The notes under the pieces: model-generated
What the model was told of the DNA's origin: nothing
Databases searched by the model: none
What the model saw: the letters and a program-made list of their open reading frames with translations, nothing else
Position numbers and translations under genes: made by a program
In this document: in pieces, positions 1 to 5,652 of the stretch
Position numbering within the stretch: position 1 is the stretch's first letter
How the letters are laid out: the number at the start of each line of letters is the position of its first letter
Source of the DNA: Hyphomicrobiales bacterium
GTDB lineage: Bacteria; Pseudomonadota; Alphaproteobacteria; Rhizobiales; Xanthobacteraceae
Direction: 5' to 3'
DNA length: 5,839 nucleotides
NCBI GenBank assembly: GCA_003164375.1
Contig: PLTE01000184.1
Coordinates: forward strand, 1 to 5,839

Positions 1-109
1 GAAACAGAAAGGTCCGAATGACGAGCGCGATGATCAGGGCATGGAAAACCACGCGTACTGTCTCGGCGAATCCACCCTCTTTCCGCTTGCTTCCTGTCTG
101 CACGCTCAT
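1..109 (-). CDS. lepB: Signal peptidase I, N-terminal part (runs off the window)
   Basis: Reading the minus strand from the ATG at 109-107 gives 36 codons that stay open to the window edge. The peptide begins MSVQTGSKRKEGGFAETVR and continues into a hydrophobic stretch, VVFHALIIALVIRTFLF, at about residues 20-36. A short basic, polar N-terminus followed by a membrane anchor ending near R-T-F-L-F is the usual start of alphaproteobacterial LepB, which cleaves signal peptides from exported pre-proteins at the periplasmic face of the inner membrane. The catalytic Ser and Lys lie beyond the window, so activity cannot be judged. The Shine-Dalgarno is weak (only GAG-like bases upstream). acpS lies 212 bases upstream on the same strand; acpS-lepB adjacency is common in this group and supports the call. 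A candidate promoter lies at 148-176. Identification is from N-terminus plus context, without catalytic motifs. Confidence 0.85.
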   Translation of the reverse strand, partial: MSVQTGSKRKEGGFAETVRVVFHALIIALVIRTFLF

Positions 110-147
110 CGGCCTGTGGTCTCGGAGTCAACGCGCCCGCCCGCGAT

Positions 148-176
148 CTTGTAGCCTCTGGGACACCCACAAGCAA
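148..176 (-). promoter_or_regulatory. Candidate sigma-70-type promoter for lepB
   Basis: On the minus strand TTGCTT (176-171) is followed after exactly 17 bases by TACAAG (153-148). Initiation would fall near 141, giving a leader of about 30 bases before the lepB ATG. The -35 box matches only the TTG core and the -10 box four of six consensus bases. This is a pattern match by eye; it would explain how lepB is expressed despite the 212-base gap after acpS. Confidence 0.35.
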
Positions 177-249
177 TTGCACGCGGGGATTCGCCGCGGG
201 TCCGGGAGTCACGCTTTTGCTTAACGATTCCGCATACTTACCGCCACCC

Positions 250-284
250 CTCCGGACCTAACGAATATTTCATTACCGCCGGAG
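250..284. repeat. Nested inverted repeat (35-base dyad) between acpS and lepB
   Basis: The outer arms CTCCGG and CCGGAG (250-255, 279-284) are perfect complements. Inside them, after three unpaired bases on each side, lie the arms 259-265 and 269-275 (on the minus strand TAATGAA and TTCGTTA), which pair over seven positions with one G-U wobble around a three-base loop. The RNA from the minus strand would form a 13-bp stem with a symmetric 3x3 internal loop. No run of T follows on either strand, so it is not a typical intrinsic terminator. It lies 37 bases past the acpS stop codon and could be an RNA-processing or stability hairpin, a dispersed palindromic repeat, or a protein-binding dyad. 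The structure is read directly; the role is unknown. Confidence 0.7.
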
Positions 285-321
285 CGAGCCAAACCTGCCG
301 GTCGCCGCCGGCGCGGCGCAA

Positions 322-729
322 TCAGCCGGCGCCGACCGCGACCGCCGAAATGACGACGAAAGCATGAGCCATAGCGCCCTCGTCGGTAATGGTGAGATCG
401 ATGCGCGCCTCATAGCCCGCGGGCGTAATCGCCTGCAGCCGGCGTTGGGCGCCGCCAGTCAGCGCCATGGTCGGCCGCCCGGACGGCAGGTTGACGACGC
501 CCATATCGCGCCACCAGACGCCCGCACGCAGACCGGTGCCCAAGGCTTTGGCGCAGGCTTCCTTGGCGGCGAAGCGTTTGGCGTAAGTTTCGACCCGATT
601 GCGCCGCTTTTCCGCGCGCGCGCGTTCGGTCGGGGTGAAGACGCGATCGAGAAAGCGCTCGCCATGGCGCTCGATCACCTTGGCAATGCGACGTGCGTCT
701 GTGATGTCCGACCCGATGCCGAGGATCAT
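322..729 (-). CDS. acpS: Holo-[acyl-carrier-protein] synthase
   Basis: AcpS transfers the 4'-phosphopantetheine arm from coenzyme A to a serine of apo-ACP, activating the carrier for fatty-acid and lipid synthesis in the cytoplasm. The 135-residue product has the family's normal length. It opens with MILGIGSDI, carrying the metal-binding Asp at residue 8, and has the signature RFAAKEACAKALGTG at about 52-66, with Glu-57 as the second expected metal ligand (equivalent to E. coli Asp-9 and Glu-58). The C-terminal strand motif LTITDEGAMAHAFVVI (112-127) is also typical. The ATG lies 27 bases after the pdxJ stop, with a weak GGGA seven bases upstream, so translation may depend on coupling or a shared transcript with rsh and pdxJ. 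The gene looks intact, and the family assignment is secure. Confidence 0.96.
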   Translation of the reverse strand: MILGIGSDITDARRIAKVIERHGERFLDRVFTPTERARAEKRRNRVETYAKRFAAKEACAKALGTGLRAGVWWRDMGVVNLPSGRPTMALTGGAQRRLQAITPAGYEARIDLTITDEGAMAHAFVVISAVAVGAG

Positions 730-756
730 GGTACGGTCCCGGTTTGCATCATCTTT

Positions 757-1506
757 TTAAGTCCTGCCGCGGTCGATCGCCGCACGCATCGTCCGCACCG
801 CCGCTTCGAGGCCGTCAAAAATCGCCTCGCCGATCAGAAAGTGCCCGATATTGAGTTCGACGATTTCGCCGAGCTCGGCAATTCTTTTCGCCGTGACGTA
901 ATCGAGACCGTGGCCGGCGTGAACTTCGAGGCCGGCGTTCTTGGCTTGAGCGGCGGCACGTCTGATGCGCTCAAATTCAGCAGCCGCGGCCGCGGCGTTA
1001 CCGGTCGCCAATGCATCGCACCAGGCTCCGGTGTGAATCTCTATCACGGAGGCCCGGATCGCGATCGCCGCCTCGATTTGCGCAGCCTCGGCGGCTATGA
1101 ACAAAGATACGCGGATGCCGGCCCCCGCCAACTCGCTCACCGCCGCACGCAAAACCTCGCATTGACCCGCGGCGTCGAGCCCGCCTTCGGTGGTGCGCTC
1201 CTCCCGCCGTTCGGGAACGATACAGGCGGCATGTGGACGCAGCTTGCAGGCGATGCCGACCATCTCCGCGGTCGCCGCCATTTCCAGATTGAGCGGCTTT
1301 TTGAGGTGCGCCTTAAGCCGGGCGATATCGTCGTCGACGATGTGGCGGCGATCCTCGCGCAAATGCGCGGTGATGCCGTCGGCGCCGGCGGCGATCGCGA
1401 TCTCCGCCGCCTTCACCGGATCGGGATGGCGACCGCCGCGCGCATTGCGCACGGTCGCGACGTGGTCGACGTTGACGCCGAGGCGGATGGGGACGGGAGA
1501 AGACAT
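757..1506 (-). CDS. pdxJ: Pyridoxine 5'-phosphate synthase
   Basis: PdxJ condenses 1-deoxy-D-xylulose 5-phosphate with 3-amino-1-hydroxyacetone 1-phosphate to pyridoxine 5'-phosphate, the ring-closing step of the DXP-dependent vitamin B6 pathway. The 249-residue product is full length for this TIM-barrel family. Motifs in order: NVDHVATVRNARGG (12-25), GADGITAHLREDRRHI (41-56), NLEMA (73-77), PERREERTTEGGLD (98-111), IEIHTG (155-160), HAGHGL (196-201) and ELNIGHFLIGEA (217-228). His-48 and Glu-75 match E. coli His-45 and Glu-72, and the third catalytic His is in HAGHGL. The start is supported by AAAGG at 1519-1515, eight bases before the ATG. It begins 20 bases after the rsh stop and lies just before acpS, so it is probably cotranscribed with both. 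No damage or unusual composition is seen. Confidence 0.97.
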   Translation of the reverse strand: MSSPVPIRLGVNVDHVATVRNARGGRHPDPVKAAEIAIAAGADGITAHLREDRRHIVDDDIARLKAHLKKPLNLEMAATAEMVGIACKLRPHAACIVPERREERTTEGGLDAAGQCEVLRAAVSELAGAGIRVSLFIAAEAAQIEAAIAIRASVIEIHTGAWCDALATGNAAAAAAEFERIRRAAAQAKNAGLEVHAGHGLDYVTAKRIAELGEIVELNIGHFLIGEAIFDGLEAAVRTMRAAIDRGRT

Positions 1507-1526
1507 ATCGATTACCTTTGCGCCGC

Positions 1527-3848
1527 TTAGCCGTTTACGCGCTCGGCGATCGCCACCACCTTCTTCGCCCGCAATTGCGAGATGATCGAAGTGAGGTGCT
1601 TGAGATTATAGACTTCGAGATCGATGGTCAGTTCGGTGAAATCCGGCGACTGTCGCGTCATGCGGATGTTGTCGATATTGCCGTCGTGCTCGGCGATCAC
1701 CTGCGCGATCTGCGCCAGCGTTCCCGGCTCGTTGACTGACTGCACCGTAAGCTGGGCCGGAAAGCGCTGTGGCGCCTTGTCGTCGATGTCCCAACGCACG
1801 TCGAGCCAGCGTTCCGGCTCGTCCTCGAATTGCTTGAGCGCTTCGGAGTGTATCGGATAGATGGTGATACCCTCCCCCGGCGTCATGATGCCGACGATAC
1901 GATCGCCGGGCACCGCACCGCCCTTGGTCGCAAACCGTACCGGCAAATCGGTATTGATGCCGCGAATCGGAATCGCTGCGTCGCCTTCGGCCGGCACCTT
2001 GAACTTCAGCGCTCGGCCGAATTTCAGGCCAAACCAGCCGCTTTCCGGCTTCGGCGCTATCTGGGTGACGCGCTCGTCCTTGTAGTCCGGATACATGGCA
2101 CGTGCGACGTCGGAGGCTTTCATCTCGCCGCGGCCGACGGCCGACATCACGTCGTCGATCGAAGCACGCGCCAGCCGCGGCAAGGCGCCTTGCAGTTTCT
2201 CGTCGGAATACTCGATCTTGGCGCGCTCGCACAGCCGTTCTACCATGCGCCGGCCGAGCCCCGAATATTGATGGCGCACGGCGTCGCGCGTCGCCCGCCG
2301 GATCGCGTCGCGGGCCTTGCCGGTGACCACGATCGCTTCCCAAGCGGCCGGCGGAGAAGTCTGCGCCTTCGAGGTCAAGATCTGAACCTCATCGCCGTTT
2401 TGCAGCGGCGAACTGAGCGGCCCGATCTTGCCGTTGATCTTGGCGCCGATCGCCATATTGCCGACGTCGGTATGCACCGCATAGGCGAAGTCGATCGGGG
2501 TGGCGCCGCGCGGCAGCGCGATAAGCTTGCCCTTCGGGGTAAAGGCAAACACCTGGTCGTGGAACAGCTCGAGCTTGGTATGCTCCAAGAACTCTTCCGG
2601 ATCGGAGCCTTCGGCCAGAAGCTCGATGGTGCGGCGCAGCCACGCGTAAGCGCTCGATTCGCGCGACAGCATTTCGGTCGGCGAGCCGACGTCGTCCTTA
2701 TAGAGCGCGTGCGCGGCAATGCCGTATTCGGCGATTTGCTGCATCTCACGGGTGCGGATCTGCAGTTCCACGCGCTGCTTGCCCGGCCCGATCACTGTGG
2801 TGTGGATCGAGCGGTAATCGTTCTGCTTCGGCGTCGAGATGTAATCCTTGAAACGCCCCGGCACGACCGGCCAGGACGTATGCACTATGCCGAGCGCCTG
2901 ATAGCACTCGGCAAGATTGCCGACGACGACGCGAAACCCGAATATATCCGACAGTTGCTCGAAGCCGACGGCCTTGCGCTCCATCTTGCGCCAGATCGAA
3001 TAAGCGCGCTTGCGCCGGCCGGATACCTCGGCGGCGATGCCGCGGTCGGAAAGCTTTTTGGCGAGCTGCTGCTCGATCTCGGTGATCCAGCCGCTCGAGC
3101 GCTCGGCGAGCGTTTCGAGCCGCTCGGCAACGACCTTGTAGGCGTCCGGATTGAGTTCGCGGAACGCCAGGTCTTCGAGCTCGTCGCGCATCTCCTGCAT
3201 GCCCATGCGGCCGGCCAGCGGGGCATAGATTTCAAGCGTCTCATCGGCGGTGCGGCGGCGCGACTCGGGCGGCTGGTACTGCAGCGTGCGCATATTGTGC
3301 AGCCGATCGGCGAGCTTGATAAGCAGCACCCGAACGTCGTCGGCGATGGCCAACAAGAGCTTGCGCAGGTTCTCGGCCTGCTTGGCTTCCTTGGAGACGA
3401 GATCGAGCCGCTTGAGCTTGGTCAGGCCTTCGACCAGAAGCCCGATTTCGTGGCCAAATAGCCGATCGATTTCGCTGCGGGTGGCGTCGGTGTCCTCGAT
3501 GGTGTCGTGCAGCAACGCCGCGGCGATGGTGGCGTCGTCAAGTTTGAGCTCCGTGAGGATGGCAGCGACTTCGAGCGGATGCGAGATATAGGGGTCGCCG
3601 GAAGCCCGCTTCTGCTCGCCATGGGCCTTCATGGCATAGACATAGGCGCGGTCGAGCAGCTCTTCTTTGGTGTTCGGGTTGTACTTTTTGACCCGCTCGA
3701 CGAGGTCGTATTGCCGGATCAGGCGCTTGCGCGGCTTCGGCGGCGGCGCTTCGCCGTCAAGCGGAACGAGACTAGGGCCACGCGCCGCCGGCACCCGGGG
3801 CCGGGGCTGATTTTGCATCCGCGGCAGATCGATCGGCGAGCGCGCCAT
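1527..3848 (-). CDS. rsh: Bifunctional (p)ppGpp synthetase/hydrolase, RelA/SpoT family
   Basis: This enzyme makes (p)ppGpp from ATP and GDP/GTP and also degrades it, setting the stringent response. The 773-residue protein has the long-RSH layout. An HD hydrolase domain comes first, with His-90, His-114, Asp-115 and Asp-181 (SHPLEVA, LLHDTIEDT, LADRLHNM), the same spacing as the Streptococcus Rel residues. The synthetase domain has GRRKRAYSIWRKM (277-289), Asp-301 in DIFGFRVVV and Glu-361 in VELQIRT. RFKD at 332-335 is the RXKD signature of bifunctional enzymes, as opposed to EXDD of synthetase-only RelA. TGS (about 427-492) and ACT (about 697-773) domains follow. All hydrolase residues are present, so it is the single bifunctional alphaproteobacterial type and is better named rsh than relA. 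The first 42 residues are a Pro/Arg-rich low-complexity extension before the conserved RQYDLVERVKKYNP. AAGGA five bases upstream of the ATG supports this start over Met-11. Confidence 0.97.
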   Translation of the reverse strand: MARSPIDLPRMQNQPRPRVPAARGPSLVPLDGEAPPPKPRKRLIRQYDLVERVKKYNPNTKEELLDRAYVYAMKAHGEQKRASGDPYISHPLEVAAILTELKLDDATIAAALLHDTIEDTDATRSEIDRLFGHEIGLLVEGLTKLKRLDLVSKEAKQAENLRKLLLAIADDVRVLLIKLADRLHNMRTLQYQPPESRRRTADETLEIYAPLAGRMGMQEMRDELEDLAFRELNPDAYKVVAERLETLAERSSGWITEIEQQLAKKLSDRGIAAEVSGRRKRAYSIWRKMERKAVGFEQLSDIFGFRVVVGNLAECYQALGIVHTSWPVVPGRFKDYISTPKQNDYRSIHTTVIGPGKQRVELQIRTREMQQIAEYGIAAHALYKDDVGSPTEMLSRESSAYAWLRRTIELLAEGSDPEEFLEHTKLELFHDQVFAFTPKGKLIALPRGATPIDFAYAVHTDVGNMAIGAKINGKIGPLSSPLQNGDEVQILTSKAQTSPPAAWEAIVVTGKARDAIRRATRDAVRHQYSGLGRRMVERLCERAKIEYSDEKLQGALPRLARASIDDVMSAVGRGEMKASDVARAMYPDYKDERVTQIAPKPESGWFGLKFGRALKFKVPAEGDAAIPIRGINTDLPVRFATKGGAVPGDRIVGIMTPGEGITIYPIHSEALKQFEDEPERWLDVRWDIDDKAPQRFPAQLTVQSVNEPGTLAQIAQVIAEHDGNIDNIRMTRQSPDFTELTIDLEVYNLKHLTSIISQLRAKKVVAIAERVNG

Positions 3849-3853
3849 GCTAA

Positions 3854-3858
3854 TCCTT
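3854..3858 (-). promoter_or_regulatory. Ribosome binding site deciding the rsh start
   Basis: Minus-strand AAGGA ends five bases before the ATG at 3848-3846. It favours this start over Met-11 of the same frame and implies that the Pro/Arg-rich N-terminal extension is translated. Confidence 0.7.
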
Positions 3859-3897
3859 GGGCCACCCTGGCTCGGGCCACACCGACTCGGCCGGGGC

Positions 3898-3920
3898 TGA
3901 TCACGAAGTTATGGTGATCA
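3898..3920. repeat. Perfect inverted repeat in the rsh leader, possible operator
   Basis: TGATCAC at 3898-3904 and GTGATCA at 3914-3920 are exact reverse complements of seven bases separated by nine bases. The element is centred about 61 bases upstream of the rsh ATG. It has no T-tract, so a terminator is unlikely. The spacing resembles a dimeric regulator site, or it could form a hairpin at the 5' end of the rsh transcript. If the candidate promoter at 3925-3953 is real, the dyad overlaps the transcription start. No regulator can be named from the sequence. Confidence 0.5.
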
Positions 3921-3924
3921 CAAA

Positions 3925-3953
3925 GATATCATGGAGCTACGCGGAGACCACAA
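3925..3953 (-). promoter_or_regulatory. Candidate promoter for rsh
   Basis: Minus-strand TTGTGG (3953-3948) is followed after 17 bases by GATATC (3930-3925), predicting initiation near 3918 and a leader of about 70 bases. Both boxes are only partial matches. The 223-base gap after rpoZ makes a separate rsh promoter plausible, although readthrough from rpoZ is equally possible because no clear terminator is visible after rpoZ. Confidence 0.25.
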
Positions 3954-3983
3954 GCCAGCGACGCGGCGGAGACGCCACAAGCC
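3941..3983. repeat. Imperfect direct repeat upstream of rsh
   Basis: GCGGAGAC-CACAAGCC at 3941-3956 recurs at 3966-3983 as GCGGAGACGCCACAAGCC, identical except for two extra bases (GC) in the second copy. The copies start 25 bases apart. The first overlaps the -35 box of the candidate rsh promoter. It may be a small tandem duplication or a paired regulator site. The second copy also contains GGCG-GAGA-CGCC, a short hairpin. Confidence 0.55.
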
Positions 3984-4071
3984 GCCAAGAATGCCTCAGG
4001 GCGGTGTAAGCGCCGACGGGTTAAGTCCGCTATTGGTTAATTTGCCCTTCGAGATAAGCCGATCGCGAGCT

Positions 4072-4479
4072 TTACTCTTCGTCCTCGACGGTATCGGGCT
4101 CTGGCTGGCTCTCCGGAGGGGTGAGGCCCTCCAGACCCTTGAGCAGCTCTTCCTCGGTCATGCGGTCGGCCGTGACTTCGGTATCGTCGGCATCGACGCC
4201 GGTGCCGGGCGCGCCGATCAACGGAACCGCCTCGGGCTCGGGCTCGTCGACCTCGACGTATTTCTGCAGGGAATGGACCAGTTCTTCCCGTAAATCCTCG
4301 GGCGAAATCGCCGTCTCGGCGATTTCCCGCAATGCCACCACCGGATTCTTGTCGTTATCCCGCTCCACCGCGATCTGGGTGCCGGACGAAATCATCCGCG
4401 CGCGGTGGCTGGCAAGAAGGACCAGATCGAAGCGGTTTTCGACCTTGTCGATGCAATCCTCGACGGTGACACGGGCCAT
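4072..4479 (-). CDS. rpoZ: DNA-directed RNA polymerase omega subunit
   Basis: Omega is the small RNA polymerase subunit that wraps the C-terminal region of beta-prime and aids assembly; in E. coli its extreme N-terminus forms part of a ppGpp-binding site. The 135-residue product begins MARVTVEDCIDKVENRFDLV and continues LLASHRARMISSGTQ, the conserved omega core, then KNPVVALREIA (about 44-54). After about residue 77 the tail is acidic and Pro/Glu/Asp-rich, ending VEDEE, as is usual for alphaproteobacterial omega, which is longer than the 91-residue E. coli protein. The frame stays open upstream to an ATG at 4596, but the family starts at MARVTVED and AGGA lies nine bases before this ATG, so 4479 is chosen. 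rsh follows downstream on the same strand, matching the frequent rpoZ-spoT/rsh pairing. Confidence 0.96.
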   Translation of the reverse strand: MARVTVEDCIDKVENRFDLVLLASHRARMISSGTQIAVERDNDKNPVVALREIAETAISPEDLREELVHSLQKYVEVDEPEPEAVPLIGAPGTGVDADDTEVTADRMTEEELLKGLEGLTPPESQPEPDTVEDEE

Positions 4480-4488
4480 GAATGAGGT

Positions 4489-4492
4489 TCCT
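4489..4492 (-). promoter_or_regulatory. Ribosome binding site deciding the rpoZ start
   Basis: Minus-strand AGGA lies nine bases before the ATG at 4479. Together with the conserved MARVTVED N-terminus it selects this start over the in-frame ATG 39 codons upstream. Confidence 0.65.
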
Positions 4493-4590
4493 GCGGCTGG
4501 CTCGGCTATTGGCCTAGCTGTTGCTGAGTTCCGGTCTTTACAAAGTACCTTGGCGGTCCCGCTACGGCGAGGCTCCCGCGAGGACATTGT

Positions 4591-4603
4591 CCCCAATATG
4601 GGG
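4591..4603. repeat. Short dyad near the predicted rpoZ transcription start
   Basis: CCCCA-ATA-TGGGG is a perfect five-base inverted repeat around three bases. One more complementary pair (4589/4605) extends it beyond a T-T mismatch. It sits just downstream of the candidate rpoZ -10 box, so it could be an operator or a 5' hairpin; it may also be chance. Confidence 0.35.
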
Positions 4604-4605
4604 TC

Positions 4606-4634
4606 TAGGTATCGTCAGCGGCCGGTCAGCGCAA
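4606..4634 (-). promoter_or_regulatory. Candidate promoter for rpoZ
   Basis: Minus-strand TTGCGC (4634-4629) is followed after 17 bases by TACCTA (4611-4606), predicting initiation near 4599 and a leader of about 120 bases before the rpoZ ATG. Box matches are moderate. rpoZ heads the minus-strand block and must have a promoter somewhere in this divergent region; this is the best spaced pair I found. Confidence 0.3.
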
Positions 4635-4960
4635 GTGCCAATTTCAGCTTAGGGTTTGACTACCGATTTTTAACTTGGCGGCCATGAAAGGCTCTGTTAC
4701 CCAAAACTCCGGAACCGGATCGTGGCGTTTCGGATCATACTCTCGGAATCGCCGCGACGGCGTGCCGCAGTACTTTCGCCGCGGTTTATTTGCCACAACG
4801 CCATATGCCAAAACGACAATGGCGGCGGTTATCTCGCCAATTGAACCGTTCCCGAGGGCGAGACGCCTAATTTTAAGAACGCCGGTATCGTCGAATCCAT
4901 TGCGGCAACCCGGTTTCATCACGAGACTAGAGTCACGAGAAACACCGTAGAGACAACACC

Positions 4961-5632
4961 ATGTCGGCACAGATCGAAAAAATCGCCTTATTCATTGACG
5001 GCGCCAATCTTTACGCCACCGCCAAATCGCTCGGATTCGATATCGACTACAAGCGCCTGTTACGCGAGTTCCAGTCGCGCGGTTATCTGGTGCGTGCGTT
5101 CTACTACACCGCCGTGATCGAGGATCAGGAATATTCCTCGATCCGTCCGCTGATCGATTGGCTCGATTACAACGGCTACACGGTCGTCACCAAGGCGACC
5201 AAGGAATTCGTCGATCAGACCGGCCGGCGAAAGGTCAAAGGAAATATGGATATCGAGCTTGCGGTCGACGCCATGGAACTCGCCCCGCATATCGACCAGA
5301 TGGTGCTGTTCTCCGGCGACGGCGACTTCCGCTCGCTGGTGGAAGCGGTGCAGCGCCGCGGCGTGCGCGTGGTCGTGGTTTCGACCATCTCGACGCAGCC
5401 GCCGATGGTCGCCGACGAGCTGCGCCGGCAGGCCGATCAGTTCGTCGACATCATCGAGCTGCAATCGAAGGTCGGCCGCGACCCTGGCGAACGGCCGGTG
5501 CGGGAACCGCGCGAAGGCCGCGAGCCGCGGGAACCGCGCGAGAGCCGCGAACCGCGCCACACCCCGCAATTCCTGCAGCGCAGCCCGACCTCGCAGCGCG
5601 TCGAGGTCGAGGACGAGTTCGAAGACGAGTAG
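4961..5632 (+). CDS. NYN-domain (LabA/DUF88-like) putative ribonuclease
   Basis: The 223-residue product carries an N-terminal NYN domain, a PIN-like nuclease fold, over about residues 6-168. Conserved acidic positions typical of a metal-dependent active site are visible: Asp-13 in LFIDGANLY, Asp-97 in KGNMDIELAVDAM (with Asp-103), and Asp-120 and Asp-122 in FSGDGDFRSLVEAV. The stretch RRGVRVVVVS (132-141) and the following ADELRRQADQFVDI are also family-like. By family it probably cleaves RNA in the cytoplasm, but the substrate is unknown and I assign no gene name. From about residue 172 the protein becomes a charged, probably disordered tail with a REx repeat (181-199) and an acidic end (VEVEDEFEDE). 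The ATG has only a weak GAGA-like site seven bases upstream. It is divergent from rpoZ and 20 bases before a uracil-DNA glycosylase gene, with which it is probably cotranscribed. Confidence 0.9.
   Translation: MSAQIEKIALFIDGANLYATAKSLGFDIDYKRLLREFQSRGYLVRAFYYTAVIEDQEYSSIRPLIDWLDYNGYTVVTKATKEFVDQTGRRKVKGNMDIELAVDAMELAPHIDQMVLFSGDGDFRSLVEAVQRRGVRVVVVSTISTQPPMVADELRRQADQFVDIIELQSKVGRDPGERPVREPREGREPREPRESREPRHTPQFLQRSPTSQRVEVEDEFEDE
5501..5554 (+). repeat. 27-base tandem duplication inside the NYN gene tail
   Basis: Two adjacent 27-base units (5501-5527 and 5528-5554) match at 24 of 27 positions and both begin with the same 14 bases. They encode REPREGREP and REPRESREP, so the duplication keeps the frame. 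All three differences are purine changes: two are synonymous Glu codons and one changes Gly to Ser. The unit itself consists of a three-residue R-E-x period. Confidence 0.85.
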
Positions 5633-5652
5633 CGCGGCTAAGGACGGACGCC

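Larger units (their letters stand above)
4480..4960. other. Divergent intergenic region between rpoZ and the NYN gene
   Basis: These 481 bases separate the two divergent transcription units and are visibly richer in A and T than the flanking genes. Open frames exist on both strands (minus 4970-4644, plus 4675-4950), but neither has a recognisable product, a good ribosome site or the GC-rich third positions of neighbouring genes, so I call no gene. Contents: the rpoZ ribosome site, a candidate rpoZ promoter (4606-4634) with an adjoining dyad (4591-4603), a CGCCG/CGGCG hairpin (4750-4762), a GGGCG-AGA-CGCCT hairpin followed by TAATTTT (4856-4873), a weak promoter-like TTGAAC (4841-4846) facing the NYN gene, and three GANTC sites (4746, 4893, 4930). 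An unrecognised small RNA or decayed gene is not excluded. Confidence 0.6.

Noticed and set aside
301..345. GC-rich palindromic CGCCGGCG-type sequence at the acpS 3' end as a terminator
   Set aside because: Several short self-complementary pieces exist, but no single stable stem followed by T residues; it is typical high-GC sequence.
364..1530. 388-codon plus-strand open frame opposite acpS and pdxJ
   Set aside because: It is antisense to two clear genes with full family motifs and spans their boundary, which marks it as a composition artefact.
1830..3461. 543-codon plus-strand open frame opposite rsh
   Set aside because: It lies wholly antisense to the well-supported rsh gene; long shadow frames are common in high-GC DNA, and its product is Arg/Leu/Gly-rich without motifs.
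4056..4072. AAGC...GCTT pairing just after the rpoZ stop as a terminator
   Set aside because: Only four base pairs, overlaps the stop codon and has no T-tract.
4480..4596. 39-codon N-terminal extension of rpoZ from the ATG at 4596
   Set aside because: The frame is open, but the extension is not omega-like; the conserved MARVTVED start and AGGA site identify the ATG at 4479, and the candidate promoter lies immediately upstream of the longer start.
4888..4897. Minus-strand GGATTCGACG, identical to the D-arm segment of tmRNA, in the rpoZ upstream region
   Set aside because: No T-arm (GGTTCGA-type), CCA end, matching acceptor strand or tag frame ending in LAA/VAA is found on that strand, neither downstream nor in the upstream position expected for the permuted alphaproteobacterial gene. 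A plus-strand frame reading NDNGGGYLAN also fails the tag pattern and is on the other strand.
4675..4950. Plus-strand 91-codon open frame before the NYN gene
   Set aside because: It relies on a TTG or weak ATG start without a ribosome site, lacks the GC-rich third positions of real genes here, and matches no family I recognise.
4644..4970. Minus-strand 108-codon open frame overlapping the NYN start
   Set aside because: It starts inside the NYN gene, has no recognisable domain, and sits in the presumed promoter region of both flanking genes.
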